In this document: one piece after another, positions 46,532 to 55,010 of the stretch | Numbering within the stretch: the stretch's first letter is position 1 | Layout: each line of letters starts with the position of its first letter | Notes under the pieces: generated by a model | What the model saw: only the letters and a program-made list of their open reading frames with translations | Databases searched by the model: none | What the model was told of the DNA's origin: nothing | Assembly (NCBI GenBank): GCA_002500925.1 | Contig: DLTN01000123.1 | Coordinates: forward strand, 1-64,000 | DNA from: Gemmatimonadales bacterium UBA7835 | GTDB taxonomy: Bacteria; Gemmatimonadota; Gemmatimonadetes; Longimicrobiales; Gaopeijiaceae | Length of the DNA: 64,000 bases | Direction of reading: 5' to 3' | Program-made: the position numbers and the translations under genes

Positions 46532-47200
46532 CTACATCTTGAGAGTGTAAAAGAACCAAGAACTAACAGGCCTCCCCCTGAAGGAGCCGGGTCGGAACGT
46601 CCATTCGGTCGCTTCGCCTATTAAGAGCTGTTCGTATAATCGATTTTGGGACGGTGGGTCGAGTCGAGTCGAGTCCGGTACCACCCTCCCCTTTTCGTCG
46701 ACGAATACCCTGACTTTCAATTGAGTACCGCGAAGATCGCTCACCGCCAGTGGCAGAGTAAGCCTTATTGGAGATGCCGGTCGCAATCGATCGACTCCTC
46801 TTTCAGCATTTCCTTCATCTCCTGCACCAGTATTCGTGTCTCCTGCTGGTTCCAGAGCAAACGGAGACACCGCTTTAAACCCCTTACCTAGCTCTTGCTC
46901 GAACTGGTCCTTCCACTCAACAGGCTGCATGCCAATTTCAACCTCAACAGGCCTCGGTGGCTGAATGATACCGAGACTTGGTAGCGTCCTCAGGATGATT
47001 ACCTGCAACGATCCTGTAACAGCCGAACCGCTGGAGCTTCGAGAGCCAGATGCGGTTAGCATCGTTTGAGGGATAACATCCCCGTTCCAACCGATAATAA
47101 CGATCAGGTGCAAGAGGACCGAATAGACGAAACCTTTGCGCCAGGTCAGCTTGTCTTGACTTTGACGATGCTTGACTCTGATCTCCCAGGACTCGCTCAT
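46532..47200 (-). CDS. TonB-like energy-transducing protein
   Basis: A 222-residue protein with a short cytoplasmic start, a single N-terminal membrane helix (GFVYSVLLHLIVIIGW), a periplasmic linker with proline-rich PPRPVEVEIG, and a C-terminal domain of TonB type (KVRVFVDEKGRVVPDSTRLD, then EATEWTFRPGSFRGRPV). TonB proteins carry proton-motive-force energy to outer-membrane receptors. No exbB/exbD is adjacent. The ATG at 47200 is chosen because the membrane helix follows at the right distance; the frame runs on to 47263. Confidence 0.78.
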   Translation of the reverse strand: MSESWEIRVKHRQSQDKLTWRKGFVYSVLLHLIVIIGWNGDVIPQTMLTASGSRSSSGSAVTGSLQVIILRTLPSLGIIQPPRPVEVEIGMQPVEWKDQFEQELGKGFKAVSPFALEPAGDTNTGAGDEGNAERGVDRLRPASPIRLTLPLAVSDLRGTQLKVRVFVDEKGRVVPDSTRLDPPSQNRLYEQLLIGEATEWTFRPGSFRGRPVSSWFFYTLKM

Positions 47201-47374
47201 AATAGGCTTGTTCGCATTACTACCGGTAACACAATTTTGGAGTTTCCGCCCGCACACTCTCACAAAAACACGTATCTACTTCGCCCTTTCTTTCTCACCC
47301 TGTACATTCTCGCTCTGTAAGCGCCTCTGATTCTTACGGTCAAAGGTGTGTCGCTTTAACCCCGGCTCCATCGA

Positions 47375-48280
47375 ATGGCACAGGCCGACGCGAAAACAAC
47401 GAATTCAATAAGATCTCGCCTACGCGCCTATTACGATCTAACGAAACCTGGGATCACAGGTTTCGTCATGGTAACCGCGGGAGTGAGCGCATTTGTAGCG
47501 AGCCGCGGGCGACTAGAGCTCACCTTAGCCATGAACACAATAGCTGGCACAGGGATAGCCACAGCCGGCGCGCTGACGCTCAACCAGTTTGTCGAGCGCG
47601 AAGTCGACACCGTCATGCATCGCACCCAAGGACGTCCATTGCCCACTGGGCGTGTATCACCCATGGAAGCTCTCGGCTTCGGTTCCGCACTGCTGATTGG
47701 GGGACTCATCTACATCGCGCTGGCGCTCGGGGTGTTGCCGGCAGCCATAACAGCAGCGAGCGGACTCATGTATCACGGCGTTTATACGCCTCTGAAGACC
47801 CGCTCTTACGTCGCGACCCTTGCTGGCGCCATCCCTGGGGCGCTCCCGATGCTCATCGGATGGAGCGCCGTAACAAGCTCGATAGACTCGGGTGCCTTAG
47901 CCCTCTTTGCCATAGGTTATTTTTGGCAGCTCCCCCACGTTCTGGGCTTAGCTTGGCTACTTAGAGAAGATTACGCTCGAGCTGGCTTCCAGCTTCTCCC
48001 GCCCGGGGGCGCCCGATCGATCGGTCTACAGATGGTGGCGTCTGTCGCAATCCTGATCCCTATCAGCTGGGCACCGACACTTCTCGGCTTCACGGCTCTA
48101 CCCTACGCTGTCGGAGCTACAGTAATCGGAGGGGGCTTCCTGGTTACAGCCTTCAGGGCCCTTCGAGAAATGAGCGACAAAAACGCTCGGGGGGTCTTCT
48201 TTGCCTCACTCCTATACCACCCACTTCTGCTCTTACTCATGATATTTGACACGCTTCGACTACTCATGATCGAGCCCTAA
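47375..48280 (+). CDS. ctaB: Protoheme IX farnesyltransferase (heme O synthase)
   Basis: A 301-residue UbiA-superfamily membrane protein with about nine helices. The family block YYDLTKPGITGFVM and the prenyl-binding motif NQFVEREVDTVMHRTQGRPL match heme O synthase (CtaB/CyoE). It adds a farnesyl group to heme b for cytochrome oxidase. No cytochrome oxidase subunit gene is adjacent; it is followed directly by a peptidase gene (1 nt) and the MerB-like gene, suggesting one transcript. It diverges from tonB over a 174-nt gap. Confidence 0.9.
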   Translation: MAQADAKTTNSIRSRLRAYYDLTKPGITGFVMVTAGVSAFVASRGRLELTLAMNTIAGTGIATAGALTLNQFVEREVDTVMHRTQGRPLPTGRVSPMEALGFGSALLIGGLIYIALALGVLPAAITAASGLMYHGVYTPLKTRSYVATLAGAIPGALPMLIGWSAVTSSIDSGALALFAIGYFWQLPHVLGLAWLLREDYARAGFQLLPPGGARSIGLQMVASVAILIPISWAPTLLGFTALPYAVGATVIGGGFLVTAFRALREMSDKNARGVFFASLLYHPLLLLLMIFDTLRLLMIEP

Positions 48281-48281
48281 A

Positions 48282-49463
48282 ATGAATCGCTACGTGCTCC
48301 GGAAGCCGATAAACATCGCCATCCTAATTGCCATCCTCGCTCCAAGTGTCGTTTGGGCTCAAGCCAATGAACGACTTAGAACACGAGAGCTAGGGATTCA
48401 AGTCGGAGTGTTCCCAACCGGCGTGCACAACGCAATCACGGATGTCAGCGGAGTTCAAGTCGGCCATTCTACTGTAGTTCAGGCTCCGAACGTGCGGACA
48501 GGGGTGACCGCGATTCTGCCTCACGCGGAGAACGCATACATGAGCCGTGTGCCCGCGGCGCTCCACGTCGGTAACGGTTACGGAAAGCTCCTGGGGGTCA
48601 CTCAGGTTCGCGAGCTAGGAGAACTGGAAACGCCAATACTACTTACGTGCACGCTCTGCGTCTGGAAAGCAGCTGATGCCATGGTGGAATGGATGCTCGG
48701 ACAAACCGGCATGGAGAACGTACGCTCACTAAACGCATTTGTCGGAGAGACCAACGACGGAAGGCTTAATGACATCCGTTCTAGACCGATCGAACCCGAG
48801 CATGTCTTTGCCGCGCTGGAAAGTGCTTCAGGCGGTCCCGTGGCTGAGGGCGGAGTAGGTGCTGGAGCAGGAACTGTCGCATTCGGATGGAAAGGCGGAA
48901 TCGGAACAAGTAGCCGAGTTCTGCCCTCGAGCTTAGGTGGATACACCGTCGGGGTTTTAGTCCAGTCAAACTTCGGTGGTATTCTCCAAATCGGAGGAGC
49001 CCCAGTAGGGAGGGAGCTGGGACAGTACGCCTTCGCCAATCAGGTGGGGCACGACGACGAGTACGATCCAGACACAGATCTCCAAGAGTGGGGATCAATC
49101 ATGATCGTGGTAGCCACTGACGCACCGCTATCGGACCGAAACCTTGAGCGTATTGCTCGACGAGCCATTATGGGCCTATCAAGGACTGGATCATATGCCA
49201 GTAATGGCTCAGGTGATTACGTGATAGCCTTTTCGACCTCCGAACAGGTGCGAAGATCCACTGAGGACGGGATCCACCGATATAGCGATCTTTCGAACAG
49301 TAACGTTAGTGCTTTATTCGAGGCGACTTTGGAAGCTACAGAGGAAGCTATTTATAACTCCCTTTTCATGGCCGAGTCCGTGACAAGCAACGGACGCACA
49401 ATTCAGGCCCTTCCCATCGAACAAACAGTCGATATCCTCAGACGCTATCGGGTCATCCGTTGA
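48282..49463 (+). CDS. P1/S58-family peptidase (DmpA-like), exported
   Basis: A 393-residue protein. A signal peptide (INIAILIAILAPSVVWAQA) is followed by ITDVSGVQVGHSTVV, the usual start of the S58 family. Autoprocessing DmpA-type enzymes split before a Ser; here the region SYASNGSGDYVIAFST fits the catalytic NGSGD segment. Members are aminopeptidases acting on D- or beta-peptides. It starts 1 nt after ctaB ends and stops 10 nt before merB, so all three are probably cotranscribed. The substrate is unknown. Confidence 0.85.
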   Translation: MNRYVLRKPINIAILIAILAPSVVWAQANERLRTRELGIQVGVFPTGVHNAITDVSGVQVGHSTVVQAPNVRTGVTAILPHAENAYMSRVPAALHVGNGYGKLLGVTQVRELGELETPILLTCTLCVWKAADAMVEWMLGQTGMENVRSLNAFVGETNDGRLNDIRSRPIEPEHVFAALESASGGPVAEGGVGAGAGTVAFGWKGGIGTSSRVLPSSLGGYTVGVLVQSNFGGILQIGGAPVGRELGQYAFANQVGHDDEYDPDTDLQEWGSIMIVVATDAPLSDRNLERIARRAIMGLSRTGSYASNGSGDYVIAFSTSEQVRRSTEDGIHRYSDLSNSNVSALFEATLEATEEAIYNSLFMAESVTSNGRTIQALPIEQTVDILRRYRVIR

Positions 49464-49473
49464 GGAGAGCTAA

Positions 49474-50157
49474 GTGAGCAACTCCGCAGCCCTGACCGAG
49501 TTCGATTGGGACGTTCGTACCCACATCTATAGGTCATTTGCCGAGTCCGGTCAGGCACCCACACTCGGAGATATAGCGGCAGCAGCCCGCAGCACCGAGA
49601 ACCGAGTGCAGGTGTCACTTCAGAAACTCTTCGAAGCTCACGAGATAGCCCCTCTGCCTGATGGCAGAGGCATATGGATGGCTAACCCGTTTTCCGGCAT
49701 ACCCACTGATTATGTGGTCACAACACCAGAGGTGACTTGTTACGCTAATTGTGCCTGGGACGCACTCGGAGTACCGGCCATACTCGGCACAGACGGCTGG
49801 ACTCGCACAAAATGTGCCGAAAGCGGTACTGCACTCGAGTTCGGCATTCTAGACGGAATACTCGGTGGGGACGACGGGGTCATTCACCTTGTAACACCGT
49901 TGCGACGCGCTTGGGAAGACATCGGTTTCACCTGAGCCCACTACCTAGCCTTCCGGTCGGAAGGGCATTTGGATTCCTGGCTCAAGCGAACCGGTCATAC
50001 CGGCGGCGAGACCATATCTTTCTCACAAATGTGGGCACTAGTGCAGCCATGGTACGCTGGTCGTCTCGCGCGCGAGTGGCGAGGAAGAGCAGCCGTGGAC
50101 GCCCAGATTATCCTTGAGACATTAGGACTTACAGGACCTTTCTGGGATCTGAGCTGA
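49474..50157 (+). CDS. merB: Organomercurial lyase (MerB family), predicted selenoprotein: in-frame TGA (49933-49935) at the second catalytic Cys position
   Basis: A 227-residue MerB-type protein if the in-frame TGA is read as selenocysteine (U154). The N-terminal HTH-like part (FDWDVRTHIYRSFAESG) precedes the lyase domain. ANCAWDALGVPA (91-102) supplies the catalytic Cys93 and Asp96, matching E. coli Cys96/Asp99. The second catalytic Cys (159 in E. coli) is expected after DIGFT; there the codon is TGA. The same frame goes on with AHYLAFRSEGHLDSW, the family's FFRSEEHxDxW, and ends in LTGPFWDL as homologues do. A stem-loop lies right behind the TGA. The GTG at 49474 has GGAG 7 nt upstream. 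It follows the peptidase gene after 10 nt. MerB cleaves carbon-mercury bonds; the true substrate is open. Confidence 0.8.
49949..49964 (+). promoter_or_regulatory. Putative bacterial SECIS hairpin of the MerB gene
   Basis: CCTTCC-GGTC-GGAAGG: a perfect 6-bp stem with a four-base loop that begins with GG. The stem starts 13 nt after the TGA, and the loop G is the 20th base after it, within the usual 16-37 nt window of bacterial SECIS elements, which need a G in the first two loop bases. The hairpin is in the coding frame, as bacterial SECIS elements are. Pairing is seen; SelB binding is inference. Confidence 0.7.
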
Positions 50158-51385
50158 CAAGCACACCAGTACCGAGAAGGCGCCCAACCTCCTCTTCAGT
50201 ATAACCCGCATCAAGAAGAACCGCACACGTGTGTTCACCCAGCATAGGAGCCGGAACTGATTGAACTTTTGGTATGGTCGAGGCAGTTGTCTCCTTCGTC
50301 GCCCCTGTGCCACGCCCCCACATCTTCACAGCGTTTCCGAGTGACCGAACCCGACCAGCAGTAGGATGCTCCGTTTCAACTACCATTGCTCGCGCAATCG
50401 TCTGAGGGTTCTCAAGCATCTCGCCGATAGAGGCTATTGGCCCAGCAGGCACGCCCTCACGAGCTAGCCGCTCAAGCCAAGTTTCGGTCGTTTCGGTCAC
50501 CAGGTTCGAACCCAGTACCTCGGCTAGCTGATCTAGGTGTTTCATTCTACCAGCGTTGTCCTTGAAGCGCTGATCAGTAGTGAGACCTGGCATGCCAAGC
50601 GCACGCGTGAGCCCATGCCAGGTTGGGTCATTAGAAGCTCCTATGTTGATCCAACCGTCTGCTGTGCGGAACGCCTGATAGGGAGCCGCAAGTGGATGCG
50701 CCGACCCAAGTGGTCCAGGAGAGATCCCAGAGGCAAGTGCTATGGCGCTCTGCCAATAAGTCTGAGTTATACCTGCTTCGAACAGTGAAGTGTCTACTAA
50801 TCGGCCTTCGCCAGTGCGCTCTCTTTCGAAGAGAGCTGATACAACTCCATAGGCAGCCAGTATTCCCGCAGTAACATCTGTTACCGGAGTCCCAACCTTC
50901 ACCGGTTCACGGCGCTCAGCTTCACCGGTAACACTCATCAGTCCCGAATAACCCTGAGCTATCAGATCAAAACCGCCCTGTTGGGACATAGGCCCTGTCC
51001 GACCGAATCCAGTGATCTGGCAGTATACCAGTTTCGGATTCAACTCACTCAGTCCACTCCAGCCTAGGCCGATCTTTTCCATCGTCCCGACTCGAAAATT
51101 CTCTATCACTACGTCAGCCTCTTGCAGGAGCCGACGCACAATCACCACACCTTCCTCCGATCGAAGATCGAGCGCTACACTTCGCTTTCCCCGATTGAGC
51201 ATCATAAAGGCAGCTGACTCTCCCCCAATGTTCGGTGGGATAAAGCCCCTCGTCCCATCGCCTTGGGGGAGCCGTTCAACCTTGATGACATCAGCACCCA
51301 TGTCCGACAGCATGAGCCCGCAGACCGGTCCCGCCATGATGTGAGCCAACTCAATGACCCGAACGCCTGAAAGCGGCCCGGTCAC
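50129..51385 (-). CDS. Class III CoA-transferase (CaiB/BaiF family)
   Basis: A 418-residue protein with the family start (MTGPLSGVRVIELAHIMAGP), the KVERLPQGDGTRGF and NRGKRSVALDL blocks, and the catalytic Asp expected in LVDTSLFEAG. It moves CoA between carboxylic acids (for example succinyl-CoA to another acid). It is last in the six-gene minus-strand operon and follows the enoyl-CoA hydratase after 31 nt. Its 3' end overlaps the convergent merB tail by 29 nt, which only happens if merB is read through the TGA. The substrate is unknown. Confidence 0.87.
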   Translation of the reverse strand: MTGPLSGVRVIELAHIMAGPVCGLMLSDMGADVIKVERLPQGDGTRGFIPPNIGGESAAFMMLNRGKRSVALDLRSEEGVVIVRRLLQEADVVIENFRVGTMEKIGLGWSGLSELNPKLVYCQITGFGRTGPMSQQGGFDLIAQGYSGLMSVTGEAERREPVKVGTPVTDVTAGILAAYGVVSALFERERTGEGRLVDTSLFEAGITQTYWQSAIALASGISPGPLGSAHPLAAPYQAFRTADGWINIGASNDPTWHGLTRALGMPGLTTDQRFKDNAGRMKHLDQLAEVLGSNLVTETTETWLERLAREGVPAGPIASIGEMLENPQTIARAMVVETEHPTAGRVRSLGNAVKMWGRGTGATKETTASTIPKVQSVPAPMLGEHTCAVLLDAGYTEEEVGRLLGTGVLVSSDPRKVL

Positions 51386-51416
51386 GTTGGGAGCCTCCCC
51401 TTAAGAGATGTCCATC

Positions 51417-52190
51417 TCATGAGCCTGTAAAATCCGGGTCCCGCTTCTCAACGAAGGCGGTTCGACCTTCGACGTAATCGTCCGTTTCAAAGGCGTCGTG
51501 CGCCTCCTCCCGCTCCTCCTCTGTGAGCATCCTCTGCTCCATCAGACGGTACACAAACTTCTTGTGCCATCGGTTGACTAGTGGAGCACCTTCTGAAATT
51601 CGTGACAGAAAACTGTATCCCTTTTCCAGGATATCCGCGTCTGGCCACACCCGATTTACCAACCCAACCGCTAACGCACGATCAGCATTAATCAATTCCC
51701 CGGTCAGCAGGATCTCTAAAACAAAGTTAGGGCCTAAAATTTGAACTAAAGGCTCAATTTCATCATGAGACATAGTTAGTCCCAATCTGTTAATGGGAGC
51801 GCCGAATCGGCTTGATTCCGAGCAAACTCTAAGATCGCAGCAGGCCGCAATCTCGAGCCCTCCACCCACACACATCCCTTCAATGATTGCGACCGTAGGA
51901 TGTCGGCAAGCGCGTATCGCCCTCATTCCCAGTGCGATCGCGTCTGAGTAATCACGAACATCGCGCGCGGATGAACGTTGCTCGGCGAAAGCACTTATGT
52001 CCGAACCCGCCGAGAACGCACGTCCGCCCGTCCCGCGAATCGCCAGTGCACGAATGTCGTCCCTCTCCGATAGAGTCCGCACAGCGGCGGCAAGCGCCAA
52101 CCAGCCAGACATGTCCAGCACATTATGCTTTTTCGGATTATCCAGACGAACGGTCCCGATCCGACCTGTAACCTCAGCAACAACGCTCAT
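51417..52190 (-). CDS. Enoyl-CoA hydratase/isomerase family protein
   Basis: A 257-residue crotonase-fold enzyme. The oxyanion-hole segment is GTGGRAFSAGSDISAF; the second is IEGMCVGGGLEIAACCDLRV. The usual hydratase glutamates are not both clearly present (LEIAAC keeps one; FGAPINRLGLTMS replaces the other PE region), so another crotonase reaction is possible. The ATG at 52190 overlaps the dctM stop (ATGA); the frame to 52277 is not needed. In the operon it sits between the TRAP permease and the CoA-transferase and probably acts on the CoA ester of the imported acid. Confidence 0.83.
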   Translation of the reverse strand: MSVVAEVTGRIGTVRLDNPKKHNVLDMSGWLALAAAVRTLSERDDIRALAIRGTGGRAFSAGSDISAFAEQRSSARDVRDYSDAIALGMRAIRACRHPTVAIIEGMCVGGGLEIAACCDLRVCSESSRFGAPINRLGLTMSHDEIEPLVQILGPNFVLEILLTGELINADRALAVGLVNRVWPDADILEKGYSFLSRISEGAPLVNRWHKKFVYRLMEQRMLTEEEREEAHDAFETDDYVEGRTAFVEKRDPDFTGS

Positions 52191-53473
52191 CGGTAGAAAA
52201 GCTCCACCAGAGCCATTGGGACGATGGGCAGATATGTCACTAGCAATAGCATCGAAACCAAAACTCCGATAAACCAAAGGTTCACCTTACTAACCTCCCA
52301 AACATCCGCTTTCGCAACGGAACACGCCGTAACCAGAACCGATGCGACCGGTGGCGTCTGCTGACCAATACCTAGGTTGAGCGTAACAATCAGTCCGAAA
52401 TGCACCGGATCGATACCTGCGGCCTGGACAAGTGGCATGACGATAGGGACGACAAGGATAATCGCGGCAGCAGAATGCAAAAAAAGGCCGATGCCCAAGA
52501 AAAACACGTTAAGGAGTAGCAGAATCGCCCATCTGTCCTGGGTCATGCCCATAATCCCCTCCGCTACCTGCTGAGGAACTCGCACCTCGGTCAGGTAATC
52601 ACCAAGAAGGGCCGAAGCCGCCACAAGAAGCATGACGACCGCCGTTTGCTGCCCCCCCTCAAGCATAGCCCTTTTCAGCAAAGCCAAATCCAGTTCACGA
52701 TAGACTAGGCCCCCGATTAGTACCGACGCCACCACTGCGAGTCCGGCCCCTTCCGTCGCGGTTACCCAACCCGAGAAAATCCCCCCAAGAATGATCAACG
52801 GGAGAGTGAGAGCCCAGCCAGCATCCCTGAAAGTTCGCCATACACGCCCTAGCTGAAACTCCTGCTCCCTTGGGAAGTCGTGTTTTCGAGCAAGGAAATA
52901 AGCAACTAGCATCATCAGGCCTCCACCAAGCACCCCCGGCACGATGCCTGCCACGAAGAGTTCGACGATCGAGGAGCCCGACATAACTCCGTATATGATC
53001 ATTGGAATCGAAGGTGGGATGATCACTGCAAGCGTGGCAGAGGACGAAGTCACTGCTGCTGCGAACGCCTTCGAATACCCCTTCTCTCTCATTGCTGGAA
53101 TTAGAATCGACCCCAGAGCCGCTACATCTGCCACAGCGGACCCACTGATCTCAGCGAAAAAGAGAGATGCACTGATGGTAACCATCGACAGGCCGCCACG
53201 GATGAACCCAACCACAGCTGAAGCAAAAGCGATAAGCCGTCGACTAATCCCAGACGCATTCATGATCGCGCCCGCTAGGATGAACAGAGGGATCGCTATC
53301 AATGGAAAAGACGTCGCGCCATCAAACATCACCAGAGCGGTGTTGGGGAGTGAACCAGACCCGTCCGGCCCTGTAAGCATTGCGACTACCGCAGCTATCC
53401 CAAGCGCGATCGCGATCGGGATACCGGCGACGACAAGCGCCAGAAGAAGTAGACCAATGGCGAGCAGGCTCAC
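52187..53473 (-). CDS. dctM: TRAP transporter large permease (DctM)
   Basis: A 428-residue membrane protein of about 12 helices. Family blocks are seen: PLIAIPLFILAGAIMNASGI, SGSAVADVAALGSILIPAM, and GIGQQTPPVASVLV. It is the ion-coupled transport channel (Na+ or H+) of a tripartite ATP-independent transporter. The GTG start overlaps the dctQ stop (GTGA) and its own stop overlaps the hydratase start. Confidence 0.92.
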   Translation of the reverse strand: MSLLAIGLLLLALVVAGIPIAIALGIAAVVAMLTGPDGSGSLPNTALVMFDGATSFPLIAIPLFILAGAIMNASGISRRLIAFASAVVGFIRGGLSMVTISASLFFAEISGSAVADVAALGSILIPAMREKGYSKAFAAAVTSSSATLAVIIPPSIPMIIYGVMSGSSIVELFVAGIVPGVLGGGLMMLVAYFLARKHDFPREQEFQLGRVWRTFRDAGWALTLPLIILGGIFSGWVTATEGAGLAVVASVLIGGLVYRELDLALLKRAMLEGGQQTAVVMLLVAASALLGDYLTEVRVPQQVAEGIMGMTQDRWAILLLLNVFFLGIGLFLHSAAAIILVVPIVMPLVQAAGIDPVHFGLIVTLNLGIGQQTPPVASVLVTACSVAKADVWEVSKVNLWFIGVLVSMLLLVTYLPIVPMALVELFYR

Positions 53474-53991
53474 CGGTCGACACCCTCTGGATCGACGGCC
53501 ACAAGCGTTCGTTCACCTGCAATAGTGTCTGTTCTCTTAACTGATCCCAATACGTCACCGATCGTCAGCAGCTGAGCCGCGATAAAGAGAACCGCACCTA
53601 TCGGAATAACCGACTGCGCCAAAGACATAGGCACTGAAGGAAGAGAGACTAGAGAGGTCCCTCCAAGGACCGTCAGCACCCTAACACCAGCCCACGTCAG
53701 CACTGCGAAGAAGGAAATGGTACAAACCTCCCCGAACAGAACGAGAGCAGTGCGAGAAGTTCCTCGTAACCGATCAAGCAGCGTAGGCATACCTATGTGT
53801 GCTCGATTGAGCGCTGCTAACGCGGCACCGTAATAGGTCAGCCAAGCAAGAAGAATTGACGCAACCTCGTCGTACCAGATCAACGAGGCGCCTGACTTAC
53901 GAAATATGACGCCCACCACAACCACTACGGCCAAAACTGCCATCAGGACGAGGACAATGACCTCTAATAGCTTTCTGAGGCTTTGCCTCAA
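53470..53991 (-). CDS. dctQ: TRAP transporter small permease (DctQ)
   Basis: A 173-residue protein with four membrane helices in the DctQ pattern (IVLVLMAVLAVVVVVGVIFR, then WYDEVASILLAWLTYYGAAL and RAHIGM). It couples the binding protein to the large permease. The TTG start at 53991 lies inside a small hairpin. It follows dctP after a short gap that contains the stop of dctP and the hairpin. Confidence 0.87.
   Translation of the reverse strand: MRQSLRKLLEVIVLVLMAVLAVVVVVGVIFRKSGASLIWYDEVASILLAWLTYYGAALAALNRAHIGMPTLLDRLRGTSRTALVLFGEVCTISFFAVLTWAGVRVLTVLGGTSLVSLPSVPMSLAQSVIPIGAVLFIAAQLLTIGDVLGSVKRTDTIAGERTLVAVDPEGVDR
53976..53990 (-). promoter_or_regulatory. Stem-loop covering the dctQ start codon
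   Basis: TGAGGC-TTT-GCCTCA, a perfect 6-bp stem with a 3-nt loop, sits 13 nt behind the dctP stop and includes two bases of the dctQ TTG start. It could lower dctQM translation or stabilise the upstream dctP message; binding proteins are usually needed in excess over the permease. There is no following T-tract, so it is not an intrinsic terminator. Function is inference. Confidence 0.45.
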
Positions 53992-54002
53992 CGATTTAAG
54001 AG

Positions 54003-55010
54003 TCAGTTCGACCCCGCAGCGGCGGCCCGCTCAAGCAATGACTCACCTGAATCAACGGTCAAACCGAACTCCGTATACAGTTCAGCACTGGCATCCAGGA
54101 ATGGCTTTCGATCCGGCTGGTTCACAAGAACTCCTGCCTCACGGATCTGGCCTACTAGCTCCGAGTCAAGTCGCTTAGCAGTCTCATGAACATAAACCTG
54201 AGTTGCTCGAGCCTCATCTTGCAGAATCAACTGAATCTCGAGGGGAAGAGAGTCCCAGCGAGACGGAGAGGCCACTAGATACGCGGGCGTGTAAACATGG
54301 CCTGTCAGCGAGAGGTAATCCTGCACTTCATAAAATTTCGACCCCCAGATCTGGGCTAAGGGGTTCTCCTGTCCGTCAATCACACCAGTCTGCAAGCCAA
54401 TAAAAACCTCTGACAATGCCATTGGCGTCGGATTAGCCCCGAGTGCCTGGAAAAGCTTGAGCCGCCAGACCCCACTCGGCGTCCGAAGCTTGATACCTTC
54501 TAGGTCATCCGGCGTTTCGACTGGCTTCGAGCTATTGGTAACGTGCCGAAACCCATTCTCCCAAACAGCAAGAACCTGGTAGCCCGCAGCCTCCGCCAAG
54601 GGAGCGAGATCCGTCCATACAACCTCTTTTTCAATCGACTGCATGTGCATCCGATCACGAACTAGATAGGGCATCTCGAATAGGCCGAAGGCATCCACCT
54701 GTGAAGACATAATCGTGGACGGCAACGCGAAATCGACCGTGCCAAGTTTAATTTTCTGCAGAAGCAACTCGTCTCCACCGAGTTGGCTAGAGCCATAAGT
54801 CACTATCTCCCAGCCCTCTGGGAGCCGTTCGTTGGCACGTTTCGCAAACTCGTCAGCGGAGAGTGCGAACAAAGATCCTGGCTCCCCTACATGACCGAAC
54901 TTCAGTTCTCGTGGTGACGAGGCATCTGAGGAACAACCTGACAAAAAGGCCGCACACACAGCCAAGGAAAACCACTGCAGGCCCGAGTGGAAACCGACTC
55001 CATTAATCAT
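54003..55010 (-). CDS. dctP: TRAP transporter substrate-binding protein (DctP), lipoprotein
   Basis: A 335-residue binding protein. The lipobox LSGC (Cys26) predicts a lipid anchor. The DctP-family core is visible: ANERLPEGWEIVTYGSSQLG, ALPSTIMSSQVDAFGLFEMP, EGIKLRTPSGVW with the carboxylate-binding Arg, and EVFIGLQTGVIDGQENPLAQ. It captures an organic acid for DctQM. Its ATG overlaps the aminotransferase stop (ATGA). The carboxylate substrate is not predictable, but most ligands are 2-hydroxy, 2-oxo or dicarboxylic acids. Confidence 0.9.
   Translation of the reverse strand: MINGVGFHSGLQWFSLAVCAAFLSGCSSDASSPRELKFGHVGEPGSLFALSADEFAKRANERLPEGWEIVTYGSSQLGGDELLLQKIKLGTVDFALPSTIMSSQVDAFGLFEMPYLVRDRMHMQSIEKEVVWTDLAPLAEAAGYQVLAVWENGFRHVTNSSKPVETPDDLEGIKLRTPSGVWRLKLFQALGANPTPMALSEVFIGLQTGVIDGQENPLAQIWGSKFYEVQDYLSLTGHVYTPAYLVASPSRWDSLPLEIQLILQDEARATQVYVHETAKRLDSELVGQIREAGVLVNQPDRKPFLDASAELYTEFGLTVDSGESLLERAAAAGSN

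Noticed and set aside
49474..49935. MerB gene truncated by a nonsense mutation (pseudogene) or frameshift
   Set aside because: The frame after the TGA is intact, in phase, and keeps family-specific residues to the normal C-terminus. The TGA sits exactly at a catalytic Cys and a SECIS-like stem follows. A frameshift would change phase, which does not happen.
50503..50513. GGTTCGAACCC, resembling a tRNA T-arm
   Set aside because: It lies inside the CoA-transferase coding region, and no acceptor, D or anticodon arms can be folded around it.
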